Made by a program: the position numbers and the translations under genes. The notes under the pieces were generated by a model. It saw nothing but the letters and a program-made list of their open reading frames with translations, did not search any database and was not told the DNA's origin. Below are positions 9,329 through 24,300 of a DNA stretch of 64,000 nt, piece after piece; the stretch's first letter is position 1, and every line of letters begins with the position of its first letter. Source of the stretch: Triplophysa rosa (Eukaryota > Chordata > Actinopteri > Cypriniformes > Nemacheilidae); contig NC_079898.1 of NCBI RefSeq assembly GCF_024868665.1, forward strand, positions 3,781,863 to 3,845,862. The letters are read 5' to 3'.

Positions 9329-12300
9329 CTGAAAGATAAAAGATAGAAAACGTTGATAAGGAGGATGGTATATTTCACAAAATCAGCTTATACATGCACA
9401 GCTCACATTCCAGAATGTCTTAGTTAAAATATTGTATCTATGTATTATTATACGACATGACCCAGTCTGTAAAAGCCCAACTAGTCATTTTTTGTGTTTT
9501 ACTGTTTTCTACATACAATCTGTCACGAATTTGGTGGAGAAGAACTCAAGCGCAGGCAGCAGCGGTGAAGGGGTTAACAAAGAAAGTTTATTAACTAATA
9601 AAACAAAACAAGAACCCACGTGGGGGGAACAAACACTATTAACAAAAAGAATCCTTACAAAAGGGGAAAACAAAAACTTCCCTCAAGGGGGCAAAAACGA
9701 GAACTAAAATCATAAACAAACAAAACTCACTATTAAAGGACACGCAGGGCAAAACAAGGCAGGGCAGGAAAACCGAGGAACACAGAGGATATAGAACTGA
9801 CACCATCAAGCACAGGCGTGCACGCACGCACACACACACACGTCTGGTTTACTATCCCCGTGGGGACAGTCCATAGGCGTAATGTTTTTTATACTGTACA
9901 AACTGTATATTCTATCCCCTAACCCTATCCCTAAACCTAAAGATCGTAGAACACTTTTTGCATTTTTAGATTTTTAAAAAATATTCTGTACAATTTATTA
10001 GCTTTTTTGCCCATGGGGACCTCAATTTTGGTCCCCACGGTGACACGAGTCCCCATGTGTTGGTGTGCATTCAGATTTAGGTCCCCACCGGGATATACAA
10101 ACATGAACATGCACGCACACACACACACACAGGAACAGGATTGGAATCAGCTAGATGAGAGTAAACGTTAATGCCACAAATGTACATTTATACACTTGTA
10201 TTTGTTCTTGTTGACAGTTACTTTCTACATTTTGAGAATAAACTGATTAAATGAATGTTATAGGCAGTAGTGTTTTTTAATATAAGCGTTATGACATATG
10301 TCTGCAACAGTACTATCAGACGAAGCTTATACGTCAGTGTCCGAAATCGTTCACTCATTTTCATTCACTTCTTTCCAATATAGTGGACTATTTAGCATTC
10401 TCTTTAGGGAATAGGGAATGAGTGAAGTACTTTGACATACTCTATGGCTCTGCTCCAAAATCTAGTGAGCTGCCTCACTATTCACTAGACCTACATTGGC
10501 AGTATTCTAACTTAACTCACACATCATAAGAATGCCTTTAACCGTTACTCTACAAAAGCAATCATCATATATATCTGAAGTATGTAACACGACTCATGCA
10601 CAACACTTTGCAGACATGACTCACAGTTGATTTCAGTGTTATATTAGCATGCATGTTGCTAAGCTAATGATACAGTATAAGTTGCACCAACTTATGTTGG
10701 TAAAATACAACTATTTGCATACATTTACCCATGTTGGAATATGCATACTTATGAATAAATATATAAATTAAATTATTAGTCCGAAAGAAGGCAACGTAAT
10801 CTCACTGACAGCCTTCACATCTGAAGCTCACCTATGATGTCATACTGGCTATGTAGGCAGCTCACTAGATTTGAAACAGTGCCACACTGTCAGAAAAAAA
10901 GTACAAGACTGCACCTTTTATCTTCACTGGGGTAGTACCAGTAAATCATCCTTTTTGCACCTCTACAAAACATAAAATGTTGTATCTTTTGGGGTACATA
11001 ATTGTACCCTAAAGACCTACTCTGTACCTATAAAGGTACAGTTAAAAATAGGTACACAATCCTTAGAGGTTAAGCACCCAAAAGCGGTACAATATTTTAT
11101 GCTGGGTACCCGTAGAAGTACAATAAGGAACCTTTAAGGGTACCTGTAGCGAGGAAGGCGGGGCGAGAGCCGTGGGGCGAGTAAGGCGGGGCCGGCGGCG
11201 TAAGTGGCAACGAGTGTCAGCTGTGCGACCGCCGGTCCCCGCATGCCTCACGGGGGAGCTCGGGAGCATAAGAGGACGAGCGACCGGACCATCGAGAGAG
11301 AGGACCGGGCCCGGAAGTTAAGTTTGTTTATGTTCGTGTGGCCGGCAGTCGACCGTGAGGTGGCTGCCGGCCTTTTATTTGCTGAATTATTGTTTGTTTA
11401 TTTTGTATTAAAGTTTGTGAAATGTTCGCCGGTTCCCGCCTCCTTCCTTCCCTTCTATTGAACTTTGTTACAGTACCACACTAGTGGTGGCTATTTTTTG
11501 AAAGTACAGTTTTGTACTTTATTTAGCAAACATGGATACATTATCATACAAAAGGAATTGCCTACCAGTGTTTTTTCAGGTACAGAGGTTTCAAAGTGCG
11601 GGTTGGCCTATAGGAAAAGAAAAGGTTCCTTTAGGCAAGACAAAAACGTCATCTACCGTACTGTAAATAAATGTACACCAAAAAATAAATACTGTATATT
11701 ATACCTACTGTAGCAATTGATTACACATTTTAATGTGTAATCTGATGGTATGTAGGTATAAATGTGTTTGCTTAAGAATGAAGTAAGGAACATCTATAGC
11801 CTACTAATATATTAATTTTGAAAGCATTAATCAGACCAGGTTAATATTTTTCAGAATTCTGGTTTTAAGAGTCTGTGATATTTTAAATCCTCTTATTGCT
11901 TGCTAAATTCAATGGAACAGCTGTAACAAGTGGCTTCTTCCAGTGATTTGTGTGACAAGAAAATCTGCTACAATTCTCCAAGTGTGAAAGAAAAAAATAT
12001 TTCATCGTGGCTTTCAGAATGTAAACAATGTCTAAAATGTTATTATCTTAAGTGAATTCTTCAGAAAAGTCCAGAAACGGTATGAGAGGCTGTCATGGCT
12101 GAAAGGCATTGCTATAAATGAACAGTGTCGGTTACTGAACAAATAGCATCGTAGACAAGATCTATCAATTTTAGGAAAGACAGCAAACAGACCTATTTGA
12201 CATAAAATAAAGTTTGTTGGAGTTAAAATAAAATATTAAATTTTGAAACTCAGATTAGTAGAGATTTCCAAGTTCTGAAATATGTTCAGTAAGAGAGACA

Positions 12301-15300
12301 TCCTAGTGTGTCTTCAGGAAAATCAGGTGGCCTTTCCCTGAGATCTTTTACATATCTTCAGGGACATTTCATTGTGAATGTAATCTCATAGTCATCTACT
12401 CAGGTACAGAACGCTGTGTATAAAACATTAGCAAAGACAAAATATCAGTGAAACACTTCTTATCCCAAAAGTTTTGGAGATGGAGACGATGAAGTCTGTG
12501 GCTTTGGAAATTCAGAATAAAAGGGGAAGAATAAATGAGTCAAGAATGAGAAACGCTGCCCTCTAAAAAGTGCCAGATTTCAAAGTAACCCATGAAGTGA
12601 ATGTAATCAAAACAGTTCTTAGATGTTGCGATTGCAGGCCGGGTTAGAACAGCGGGGGATAAATCCCCTGTGGTACCTGGCAAAGGTTCATCAACGTTAG
12701 CCAGAATGGATGAATCAAATCATGTCACTTCGGTGCTGCTAACATAGGTGTTTTTTATTTTATCAAGAAATTGTAGATATCGTGTTATTGCATTGTACAA
12801 AGACACTATCTTTGTGCCAGTAGGAAGAAATATAACATTATAGAAATATTCTATTAGAAAATATTATATCACTGTTCGTTAAACTCTGGAATGTCTCCTG
12901 CCAGTTGTATGTGTGGAGTGCCCCTAGGTGGTACCAAACACTATGGGCCAGATTTACTTAACAAGGCAAACAAGCGTGAGAGCATGATTTCAAAAAGGTT
13001 TTTTGATGCTTTTAGATGCTTTGGGGCATCAAATACCAGCTCAAATGTTAGTAAATCACTTTGCATGATTCATTAAAATATTCTCCTTCTATATATTCTG
13101 CATCTGAAACTCCTACAAATGCATATGTAATCAGGTCAGCCGCAAAGAAAACTGTTCCCACACCTTTTTATCGCTAATGTTGAACTATTTATGTATCTTA
13201 TTTTGTGCAAATGTTTTATTTTGGGGTGAATAGACCAGGATAGCACTGATTGGATAATAAAAACAAACAAGGAATGTTATTTTCTAGACAAACAATATCA
13301 TTTTTGTCTTGATTGTAAATTATGCTTTTATAGATAATAATAATGAAGCTGTGATAAACCCCAGTGTCAGTGATTACATACCCTTGGTGCCTCTGCTGCT
13401 GAAGACTTCGCAGTGGCTTTGTTCACATGCTGTGATCAATAGTGAAAAATGTGATTAAAACATCAACATTTGTGTAGAAATGGAGAATGATGTAGGTCTG
13501 CTTTAAGCTGAGTGCGTAATCATGGCAGCTCACTCTCTGGATCGGGTCTTCCAGAACTTCATCGATGGTGGCGTATAGTTCTGCTGACTGTTGACGCAGC
13601 TGAGCAGGAGAGCACATCTGCACAGAGAGACATTGAACAAGTCAGCCGCTAGAAAAACCACACAATATGGTACTTTTATATGACATCATTTAAATGTTGA
13701 AGTAATATGTTGAAAACATTTCTAAATAAACAGTTCTAAATTCATTTATCAAATAATTTTAAATTGAATTTATATTTTGACTGGATTAAGGTTGCTCATT
13801 CTTAGCTCAGGAGATTTGATGGAGTTCTTAGTTTCGTTAAAATATCAACTTAGTTTCAGATGTTTCTGCTAAAACTGCTTGAAATACAAATTAAAAATAG
13901 TAAAAAAATAAAAAAGGGGGAATAAAAACAGGAAAAATAAGACAATTGTTAAAATACTAAAATACTGAGGCCCTCAGAGATTACCTAAACTATGGCAAAA
14001 ATAATATATATATATATATTTTTTAAATAATACTCGAAAAGGGCTAGTGTAATGTGTTCCCTTTCTGTCGGGCTCTCGACGTTGTGTCAAGATAGAACGG
14101 GGTTTAAACTTGAGAACCTATCATCTCTGATCGTAAAAATTTGAAAAGGCCAATGAACTTGGCGAATGGCATCCGCATGCCAGTCTCTACCCCGTACATA
14201 CGGGTATAAAGGAAGATGGCGTGTCTATTCATTCAGCTTTTTCTTCATCGGAACCTGTGAGGCATTGTTAATAAGCTGAACGTTTTCATCACTCTTCGAG
14301 AAAAAAAGATTCCTGCTGGATCAGCGGATTCCCCCCTCAGCGTGAGACTTTACCCTGGGCGTTTCGGCAGCAGGCCGAGGTGTCTAAAAGAGCTATTTAC
14401 TTTTCTCACAGCATTGTGACCTCCCCCGTTGGGCCTGCACCTCTTGTCTGTGCACTCCGCACATCGTGTTCCCATGAGTTCTCCCCACTGGTTAGACCAT
14501 GCCGGTATATCCACATGGATACCTTCCTGCAGTCGGATGTGATCTCTGTAGTGCACTTCCCCAGCTGAGGACATAACGCTTCCCAGTGTCCCTTAGGATG
14601 ACGGGCAGCTATCTCACCATTAGAAAAGGAGGGCCACCACCCTGTGACGGCCAATGGTAAGAGCCTCTCATCTTCGACACGCTCAAGCTGATGCCTTACT
14701 ACACACACTGGAAGGTTACGATATCACAGAAGCGCTCACCTGTGACACACCCAGGCCAGTCAGTGTTGCTTCGCTACAGGTCGTGACGCGACTCAGTGCC
14801 GTGGTATTTCATATAGGGAGGGACCCCATTTTGTCTCGACAAAACGTTGAGAGATTGACAGAAAGGGAACATCTCAGTTACGACTGTAACCTCTGTTCCC
14901 TGATGCAACCATGCTTTGCTGTACGCTGCAGCAACCGTGGCTGTTTGATTTATGCTCATTTCATTCATATAGTTTACACACATTCACTTCACACACCTAT
15001 TATTACGTAGTGATTTTAGAGGTTTATAATTTAGTGCTGTTCCAGCTTTGTCTGCCAAATATTTGTTTCTGTTATTCGGATGACTTTGTTGTTTGTTTTG
15101 AAACCATTATCCGTGCCTTTCCGACTAGGGTATTTGGCTTCAGGCACATCCCTAGTATAAAACATAAAACATTGCAAGTTGTTTTTAACAGACAGTGTGG
15201 TCTCATTTTACCTCTGAATGCGGGTCCTCCCATGCAGAACAGCTGTCTGGTCTTAGCAAAGCCTCATTCTTGCTGACCTCATCATCTATGGCCTTTAAAC

Positions 15301-18300
15301 AGAAGAAAATTACAGATATAAATGAAGCTTAAATCTTTAAACTGTATATTCTACGAAGGCATGACCTTAACGTGTGAGTACTCAGGGAAGTAGGACAGAG
15401 CAGCCAAATCTTGTGGGTAGTCTGTGGGAGTCTAATCAATTCATCCTTTTCCTTCTTTGAATTAAAATAGTCTAATATATTTAAACCTGTTCTAATGTCT
15501 TATGAGGCATGCAAGTGGGTGACGTATTCTCTTTGCCTGGCTACAGTTCCTTTTAAAAATCGACCAATTACGAACAAGCCTATTCTTTCAATCAAAAAAA
15601 TCAATGATTCAATTTCACCCTCCTCCATTAGCATCCTATGACCCTCTTTAGTGACTATAGAATTACATTGAAACATTATGTAATCGCTATATAATGGCTG
15701 ATATCAAGTGAATAAGATTCATTTATTAATTGTACACTAAAAAAAGTAAGGTGGATAGAGCAGCTTACCTGCTGTTCGAGAAGTAGTGTATTTGTGGGAA
15801 TAGCAGCGATTGCCCTGTAAGTCGATTTGATCTTGTATGTCTGTATTAGAAAGCAATGGTTGAGATGTTATGACATCTAAAGCACAACAAGAGAACAGCT
15901 GCACCATGCACAAGAGGTGTTCAGTATGAGCAATTCAAGGTACTGGTATATATATATTTTTTTTAAATATAAACAAGAAAATGGTTTGTACTGCTTCATA
16001 TCAGTTAATTCTTTTCTCTTTACATTTGGAACTGGACCAACACAAACCAACAGAAAATATTGTTTACAACAAAGTGTGGCTTTAGTTAAAATCGCAGCTA
16101 ATGTTTAGACTTTGAATTCTGAAGGAGCCACATTCAAAGATGTTGATGTGTTAAACATGCATATGTCTGAACCAAATTACAAGACAACACAAAACATGCG
16201 AAATTACAAACTTGCCCTTTGCAAAGACCTACTGTTATTACATGATTGAGATGCATATAATTTTCTACCTGTAAAGTGCGAGCAGATTGGAAACACATGT
16301 CATTTATAGAGCGAATGCCATTGTTTTCACAGTGGTAGAACATGCAAGTAGCTTGCAGGTATGGTGAAATGCGCTGTACCTTTCTATTTTTACCATCTGT
16401 GCAGTCTTGGGTGCTGCCCCATAAAGAAGGAGAGGGTGATGAACAGAGAGAGTATGAGGGTGAGAGCTGACTGCTTGGGGCTGCTGGGGATGGCGTGAAA
16501 CGCTCTGAGGTAGAGAACTGCAGGTACGGTTGGACAGAGGGACAAGCAGGAAAGACTGGAGGTGTATAGGACAAACAGGTGAGACCTAAGGGTCTTGGAG
16601 AGGGAGAAGCTGGTGATGACAGGTGTACTCTTTCAGTGTCACGTTTGCTGCCATTTTGGAAAGGGGTATCTTGTTTGTTTGTTATATGGCTTAAAAACAG
16701 GGATGAAGAGTTGTCATGTGGTTCACGTGATTTCGGAGAAGGAAAGGAGGAAGATTTATATGAACTCTGTGGAGGTTTAGGTAAAGAGGCTAAATGATCG
16801 GATGAACTTATTATATCCCCTCTAGCAGAGAAATCAGATGACTGTTGCCCCTGTTTTAGGCCTAGTGAATCTTTTTCAGACAATTTTTGTGATTTTAGTC
16901 TATCATTGAGAACTAATGATGCCCAAGACTGGGGATCCACAGAATCAGATGAAACTGATGGGTTTTTATCAGAGTTGCAACAGGACAAGGTGTTTGATTT
17001 AGGGGACATGGACCTTATGTGGGAGAAGGAGGTATGAGAAGGAGGGCCAGCAGCTGTAGACAAACTACTGTCCTTATGACCTGTTTTAGACAGGTAAGAA
17101 GGGGCAGCCAAGACTGTAGGTAAGTTTGGTAAAGTCAAAGGGCTGTGTTTTGTAGGTAAGGCAATGCTACTATTACTGGTAGCATGTCTACAGGAGTCAA
17201 ATCTTTCTGGTGTCTTCAGTTGTCCTTTGTCACATGCATTGCTTAAAAATGATATTGCCAGAGCATTTTGGTCTTGTTTCAGAGGCTGTGGTTCTGAATC
17301 CTGGCAAGACTCCCTACAGGGCCTGTCTATAGAGGAACAAGACTTTGCTTTAGACATGTTCATGAGTGAAACCGTAGATGCTGCTGAACATGCTAAACAG
17401 GAAGTCATGCTAACTGAAGTAATAGGCCAACATGGAGTGTATGGTCTCTGTAAAGCAGAGGACAGGACAGGTAGACGACCTTTCCGGAGGATGGCAGTTA
17501 GCAGGGATAGCTGAGTTGGTGGGGGTCTGTGTCTTGCACGGGGCGAGAGGGGACAAGGTGATGTCCCCCGACTGTCACAACAGGGCGTTTCGCAAGTGGG
17601 CGACATCTGCAGCAGACTGTAACCTGGAGCCAGGGCATGTCTCTTAATTCTCACCACTGAGGGAGTGAAGGCTCCTGATCTTATGGAAGAACACGGGGAG
17701 ACTGTTCGACTAAAAGGGTCGGGAGAACCATCGGGTGACAACATGTGAAGAGCTGACCAGCTCCTCTCCTTGTCCCAGCTCTCAGAGAAAATTGACTCTT
17801 TAGAAGAAGCAGGGGAGGTCAGGAAATCAATAGAGCTGGCAGGACTTAGGACCTCTTCTCTCTGGGGTGGGCTTTTTAAAAACAGACACGAGCTGACCTC
17901 AGCACCCACTGAAATGTTGTGAAAGTCTAGATGAGAAAGGTTGGGTTGTTTATTATAAATGGTTTCAGTGGTGACAGGGCTAGGCTTAGGAGTTGTGCAA
18001 CCAGATTCAACATGAGGTCCAGCAAGCGTTGAGAGTGAGTTAAAGGCTAAAATATCAGCAGACTGTATCTGAGAAAGAAAGAAAAAAGTGAAGAACAATA
18101 AACAGACCTCATTGGAGCGACAGTTCTACTTTGTAATCATGGGTTGGTCTTAGATTAAACAATGCTTTTGGAAAGTAACTTGTTTAATGACAATTTTCCT
18201 TAACTTAGGTAAGAGTTTGTCTCAACTATTTCTTTCACTTTTACAGTGTAGTTCCTTATAGTAGGGGATGGTGTGTTGCACGAACACTGCGGACAGCAGC

Positions 18301-21300
18301 AAGGGCTCATGCAAGTGACACTGCATCGTGGCCAAAAGTTTAGCGAATAGTACACTTGGTGCATTCAAGTATTGTCAAACACTTGAACGCACTTGAATGT
18401 TACCACAAAGCCATTGCACACCATTGGGAGTTCAGGATTTTCTTTAAGCCCAAAGGTTACGAGTTGAGGTGTGTCAGTGAGAAATGTCTGTTTTTGCAAT
18501 TGATGTCTGTAGCTGGTGGTAGATTTTTGTTGAAATTTAATTTTAAAGCTGTCTGCTGAAAATATCTTAGCATTGCAAGATAACAATTATTATGTAAAAT
18601 AACTTTAGTGGCTTCATAAATTAATTAAAAACATAAAACACACCTGATGAAGTAAACAAACCTTGCTGTATTTTTATGTAAATCATTGAAAGGTACACCA
18701 CTGTCTGATTTGAACTACTTTATGTCGTCAATGCAGCTTACCAGGTCGTCAATAGGAACAACCCAGTAGGACTTAAATGCACTTCAGTATACACCGAACA
18801 CTGAGAGTTTCAGAGAGGTGGGCCTACAGTAGGTGTGTTTTCAGAAATCCAAATCACTTTATTTTACCTTGATACCAAAAGGACTCAGGTTCCACACACT
18901 AAAATGGATTGTGAAGTGTGTAATTTTTTTGCGACTAATGAAAAATATTCAAAACCTATTTGTCGACATAATTGCACCAAATCACAATGAGCATTCCTAT
19001 GTACTAAAAGATTTTTTCTGTCTAAAGGCCTTAATGTTTATGTTTTTGCAGGGAACCACAGCCTCTTGATCAGCAGGGAAGACTCATTACCATGAAGACT
19101 TCCATTAGAGCAATTTAAAAGTTATTAAATAGCAATTACACCACAACTTGAATTATTAAATGAGGATTGAGCCATAATTTTTCATCTTGTGCTTTACAAA
19201 CAGTCCTTAATCCCTCATTGCTTTTTGTCATCACACATATCATACGTAACAGTAACATTCCCTTAGAAGTTTAAGCAGTGAATAGCAAACAAAATTTGAC
19301 CAGGACTTTGTTTTTTCCCTGGCAGAAAACACTAAAATATTCACCTCATTTTGAGTGGTCATCTTGACTGTTTCTCCAATCTTTTCCTCATCATGGTCTT
19401 GGATATAAATCACCTCAGCCTTGTAGACGCCCTTATTAGTCATGCTCTCTTCAGAATCCCCTGGCTCTCGTGAAGTCTGACACTGGAACAGAAAATGTTA
19501 CTAAGCGACATCAAATCTGAAACGCCAGCTGTCCCAAAGTGGGCCTTAACTAGAGGTAGCTATTTCCAGCTCCTAAGCACCGTATGGATATGAGAGAGCA
19601 AGTGGATGCTTTAATATGTGCGTGTGCATCCCGTTCTTTCATGCACCTCTATTTACCAGAAGACCATGTCCCTCATGTATCACTCACATGCAAGTACACA
19701 TGACCCAACCAGATTGTGTAAGCCCTTCAGGAAATGCCTTTCGCATGTGAGCTGTACAAACATTTCTCTGCCAAAATTTCAAACACTGAAATCCCCACGC
19801 TGCCAATCACATTTGTCTCACATTTGACATTTAAAGCAGTAGTTTACACTAAATAAAAATACTGTCATTATTCTATATGTTTTTCTGTGGAACACAAAAA
19901 AAGGAATTGTTTGAGCAATCTAGACATACAATAGAGACTGTGAAGCTGACGTCATAGCCCTATGTTGCATGTTGCTGTGGCGCCGCCATCTTGGGAGGAA
20001 AATACTCCACTGCTATTATTGTTTTGATATGTACTGTTACTTACGGAGCCCTTTTAGGGACATGGGGTGGAAAAAGTATGAAAGGGAAGAGAAAAATGTT
20101 TTTTAAAGCTTTTGCGTTATCTCGCAAAACTTTTGCGTTCTCTCGCAAACATATTTGCGTTATCTCTCAAAACTTTTGCGTTTTCTCGCAAACATATTTG
20201 CATTATCTCGCAAAACTTTTGCGTTCTCTCGCAAACATATTTGCATTATCTCGCAAAACATTCAAAAGCCCTGTTGTCCCGCTCCGTACATTAACAATGG
20301 AGCGGTTCAGAGTAGATTCCCGGACCAATAACCCGTGAGCTAAACGTTGTTATAACACAAATAACACATAATTCCTTAGACAATGATCTACAACCTACTC
20401 TTCCTCAAAACGAGAATATAAATTGATCTCTATATGAGCAGGCGACATGGACAAGTCCAAAGAAACCGTCTGCAAAGTGACTGTAAATCCGAAAAGTGAA
20501 AAGTCATTAATAATTTAAATGTTACACACTGTGGTCTCACCAAATTCAGTTTACACATTAATGCTCTCCTGCTGAAATTAAACTGGTTTTAGTTGTACTA
20601 CAGTATGTAGCACTGAAGTTAATCACTATTTTTCGTAGCTTAATGATCTTCGGGTTTTGCACTTTACAGACGATCCCTTCGGTCTTGTCTCAGCCAGCTC
20701 CTGCCTGAGATAAATACAAGGCTCGATTTGTGGAAAATTAGGTTAAAATTCATTGTTTACATTACATAGAATGAGGTGTCATTTGTGTTATAAGAACGTT
20801 TAGCTCACAAGTTATTGGTCCGGGAATCTGCGACTATAGACCAATGTTTATGTACGGAGCTAGTCTTAAATTCTGCCAGCAGGACATTAAACATGAAGTG
20901 TTTGTCAGATATGGAGGACTAAACCTGCAAAAATTATAAATAAATAAATGTATAAATAAATAAATATATAAACGAATAAATGTAATAATATTAAAATAAA
21001 TAAAGGAATGAATGGTTTGATAAAACAAAATAATTCGTTTTAGCTATTATTGATCTTAGCTTTAACTTTTCTTTTCATTTTTTAAATTGATTTATTATTT
21101 TTTGTGTCCCTTTTTAATTATTTTTAATTATTATTATTATTTATTTTTAGATTATTTTATTTATCATTTCCTTTTATTTTTACATTTATTTATTTATATG
21201 TTTATTTATTTTTATATTTATTTATTACCGCATGTATTTATTTCCACTTTTATTTATTTATTCTTGAATTTATTCTTACTTTTCTGTGTCTTGTATGATA

Positions 21301-24300
21301 ATTAGATGGGTTGGTCTTGCCTACTATTGGTTCAGCGTAGATTGAAGCGTTTGATCGATTACTCTTGACTTGTTTTGGACTAACGTCACGTCACTCACTG
21401 ATCGTTTGCTTCGTGTATAACGTTAAGTAACTATGGCGGGCGCACAATTAGCTAGAGAGTTACAGCATTTAGCCAATGAAGTCGATAACCATGCATCAAA
21501 TGACTTGTGTCATTCAGATTAGATGCACTTATTGATGATTTATTACAGATTGACGGCGAGATAAATGACAAAGTTCTTCCTCGGTTGTTAGCCTCTTTGC
21601 AGCACATTCAAAGTCTGTGCGAGTCAGAGGGTGCTATGGTGGTGTTACAGTTCAACTGGTGAAAATCATAAAGCACAAAATGTAATAAGGTTTAACTACA
21701 CAGTGTAACGGTTTCAGCACCACCGGCCACGCCCCCCATGTCGTCACCGCCAGCTCGCTTCACCCGTTCCCTCTCCCCGGAGTTCTGAACTCAGTTTCCC
21801 AGCATGCACCGCACATCCACCATTTTTGATTAGTCCACACCTGCATCACATCATCAGGATTCTATTTAAGTTTGCACCTTTTTGTTCTTCCCTGTTCAGT
21901 CTTGTTGTCTTCACTGCAATTCTTTACCCCGATAAGTATACTTACCTGTTTTTGAAATACTTACCTGTTTTTGGATTTTTTGATATCCTGTTTTTGAAAT
22001 ACTTACCTGTTTTTGGATATTCCTGTTTTTGAAATACTTACCTGTTTTTGGATATTCCTGTTTTTGAAATACTTACCTGTTTTTGGATATTCCTGTTTTT
22101 GAAATACTTACCTGTTTTTGGATATTCCTGTTTTTGAAATACTTACCTGTTTTTGGATATTCCTGTTTTTGAAATACTTACCTGTTGTTTGTTTTTGAAA
22201 TACTTACCTGTTTTTGGATATTCCGTTTTTGAAATAAACTCCTTTTTCTTATCTACCTCCGTGGTGTGCTCTCCGTCTACCAGAACCCTGACAGTAGACT
22301 GAACCACACCATGACCACACCACAGACTTCTCCCGGTCCTTCACCTCCAGCTCCCTCTGATCCCCTCTCTGAACTGGTCACCCTACTCCGGAACCAACCC
22401 GCACCTGCACTCCTTCCGTCTAACCCACCATCGGCGTCTAGTCCCATGGCCCTACCAACCGATATACTGGCTCCGTGGAGGAGTGTAGCGGGTTCTGTCT
22501 CCAATGTGAGCTCTACATACAGTTGCACCCCGGTAATTCTCCACGGACAAATCCAAGGTAGCCTTCATCATCTCCCTCCTGAGCGGTAAGGCCCTGAACT
22601 GGGCATACGGGATTTGGCAGGCCGGAGGACCACTTACCACTAATCTGAAGTCTTTTCTTGAGCACTTTAAAGGGGTCTTTGGCCAAGAATGGATTACCTT
22701 TCGGTGCACGATCTACTGCTGAGGCTTCGACAAGGACGCCTTTCAGTGGCGGATTATGCCCTCCAGTTCCGCACCCTTGCGCGACCAGTGGATGGAATGA
22801 GCCGGCGCTTGTCTCGGTCTACCGCCAAGGGCTACAGAACTCGATCCGATTACACATGGCCATCTACGATGACTCGGTCGGTCTGGAGGCTCTCATACAA
22901 CATCCATTAGTATCGCCCAACGTCTGTCAGCCTGTTCGCCGTCATCACCCGGTACATTTCCTCCACGGGTTACGACCTCTGCTTCCCGGACTCCTTCAGA
23001 CCCAGAACCCATGGATGTGGATCGTTTTCGACTATGTCCTGAGGAACGTACACGGAGGCGGAACCTTAACCTTTGTCTGTACTGTGGAGGGTCAGGTCAT
23101 CGCCTAGCCGTCTGCCCCGTCCGTCCGGCTCGACCAGCGGTGAGTTCTATCCATACACCGGCCTCCTTACCTCACCTTGCTCTTACCCAAGTGGTCATTA
23201 TTGCACCTAACTTCTCTGTTCCAGTCCACGCCCTGATTGACTCTGGAGCCGCCGGGAACTTCATTTCTCTGAATCTTCTTACTCAGTTGGGCTTCCCGCG
23301 CCTAAGGAACGGGAGGACCATGTTTGTGCAAGACATCCTAGGAAAACCGCTGGGCCGAGGTCGGATCACACACCATTCCCCACCCATCACCCTTCACATC
23401 TCTCCCAGGCATACGGAGAAGATCTCCTTCTGGGTACTGGAGGGGTCCACCTCCGATATCGTTCTGGGACGACCCTGGCTGATGGAACGTCAACCTATCG
23501 TGGACTGGCGCACTGGCATCATATCCGGATGGGCGGGTCGCCCCGCCAACACCAGGGTCCCGATCAAGGAGGAAACTTTCCTAAAACCGGTACTACCCAT
23601 CCTAGCCACTACCGTCGAGAGTCCTGAGGTCCTCAACTCCGGGGAGGTTCCCGTAGATTATCGGTCGTTCCAGGACGTCTTCTCCAAGCTGAGGGCTACG
23701 GAGCTGCCTCCTCACCGGCCATGGGACTGCGCCATTGAGCTGCTGCCTGGGGCCACAATGCCCAAAGGAAAGATCTATTCCTTGTCCATCCCGGAGCAGA
23801 AGGCCATGGAGGAGTATATCGAGGAGGCATTACAACAAGGTTTCATCCGACCGTCTGTCTCCCCTGCCGCGTCAAGCTTCTTCTTCGTAGGGAAAAAGGA
23901 TGGAGATCTTCGTCCCTGCATAGACTATCGGGTTCTCAATCGTCACACCAAGCGCTTCGCCTATCCTCTTCCCCTGATACCTGCAGCCCTGGAACAGTTA
24001 CGCCATGCCACATTGTTCACCAAGCTGGATCTAAGAAGCGCCTACAACCTGATTCGGATTCGCCCAGGTGAAGAATGGAAAACGGCCTTTGTGACTCCCA
24101 ACGGTCATTACGAATATAAGGTCATGCCCTTCGGCTTGGTGAACGCCCCAGCAGTGTTCCAGAGCTTTATGAATGAGATCTTCCGGGACCTGCTGGGGAA
24201 ATTCGTTATAATTTACCTCGACGATATACTTATTTACTCCCGCTCTCGACCCGCTCACGTTACCCATGTCTCCATCGTCCTCCAACGCCTACGCCAACAT

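Noticed and set aside
12610..12725. Minus-strand stretch reading [20 protein letters not shown], at first sight like a human MLIP segment
   Set aside because: No usable acceptor: the only AG upstream is followed by stops in all phases, and the similarity is short.
20112..20294. Regularly spaced repeats resembling a CRISPR array
   Set aside because: The spacers are themselves repeats, there are no cas genes, and the genome is eukaryotic; it is a minisatellite repeated in the inverted arm.
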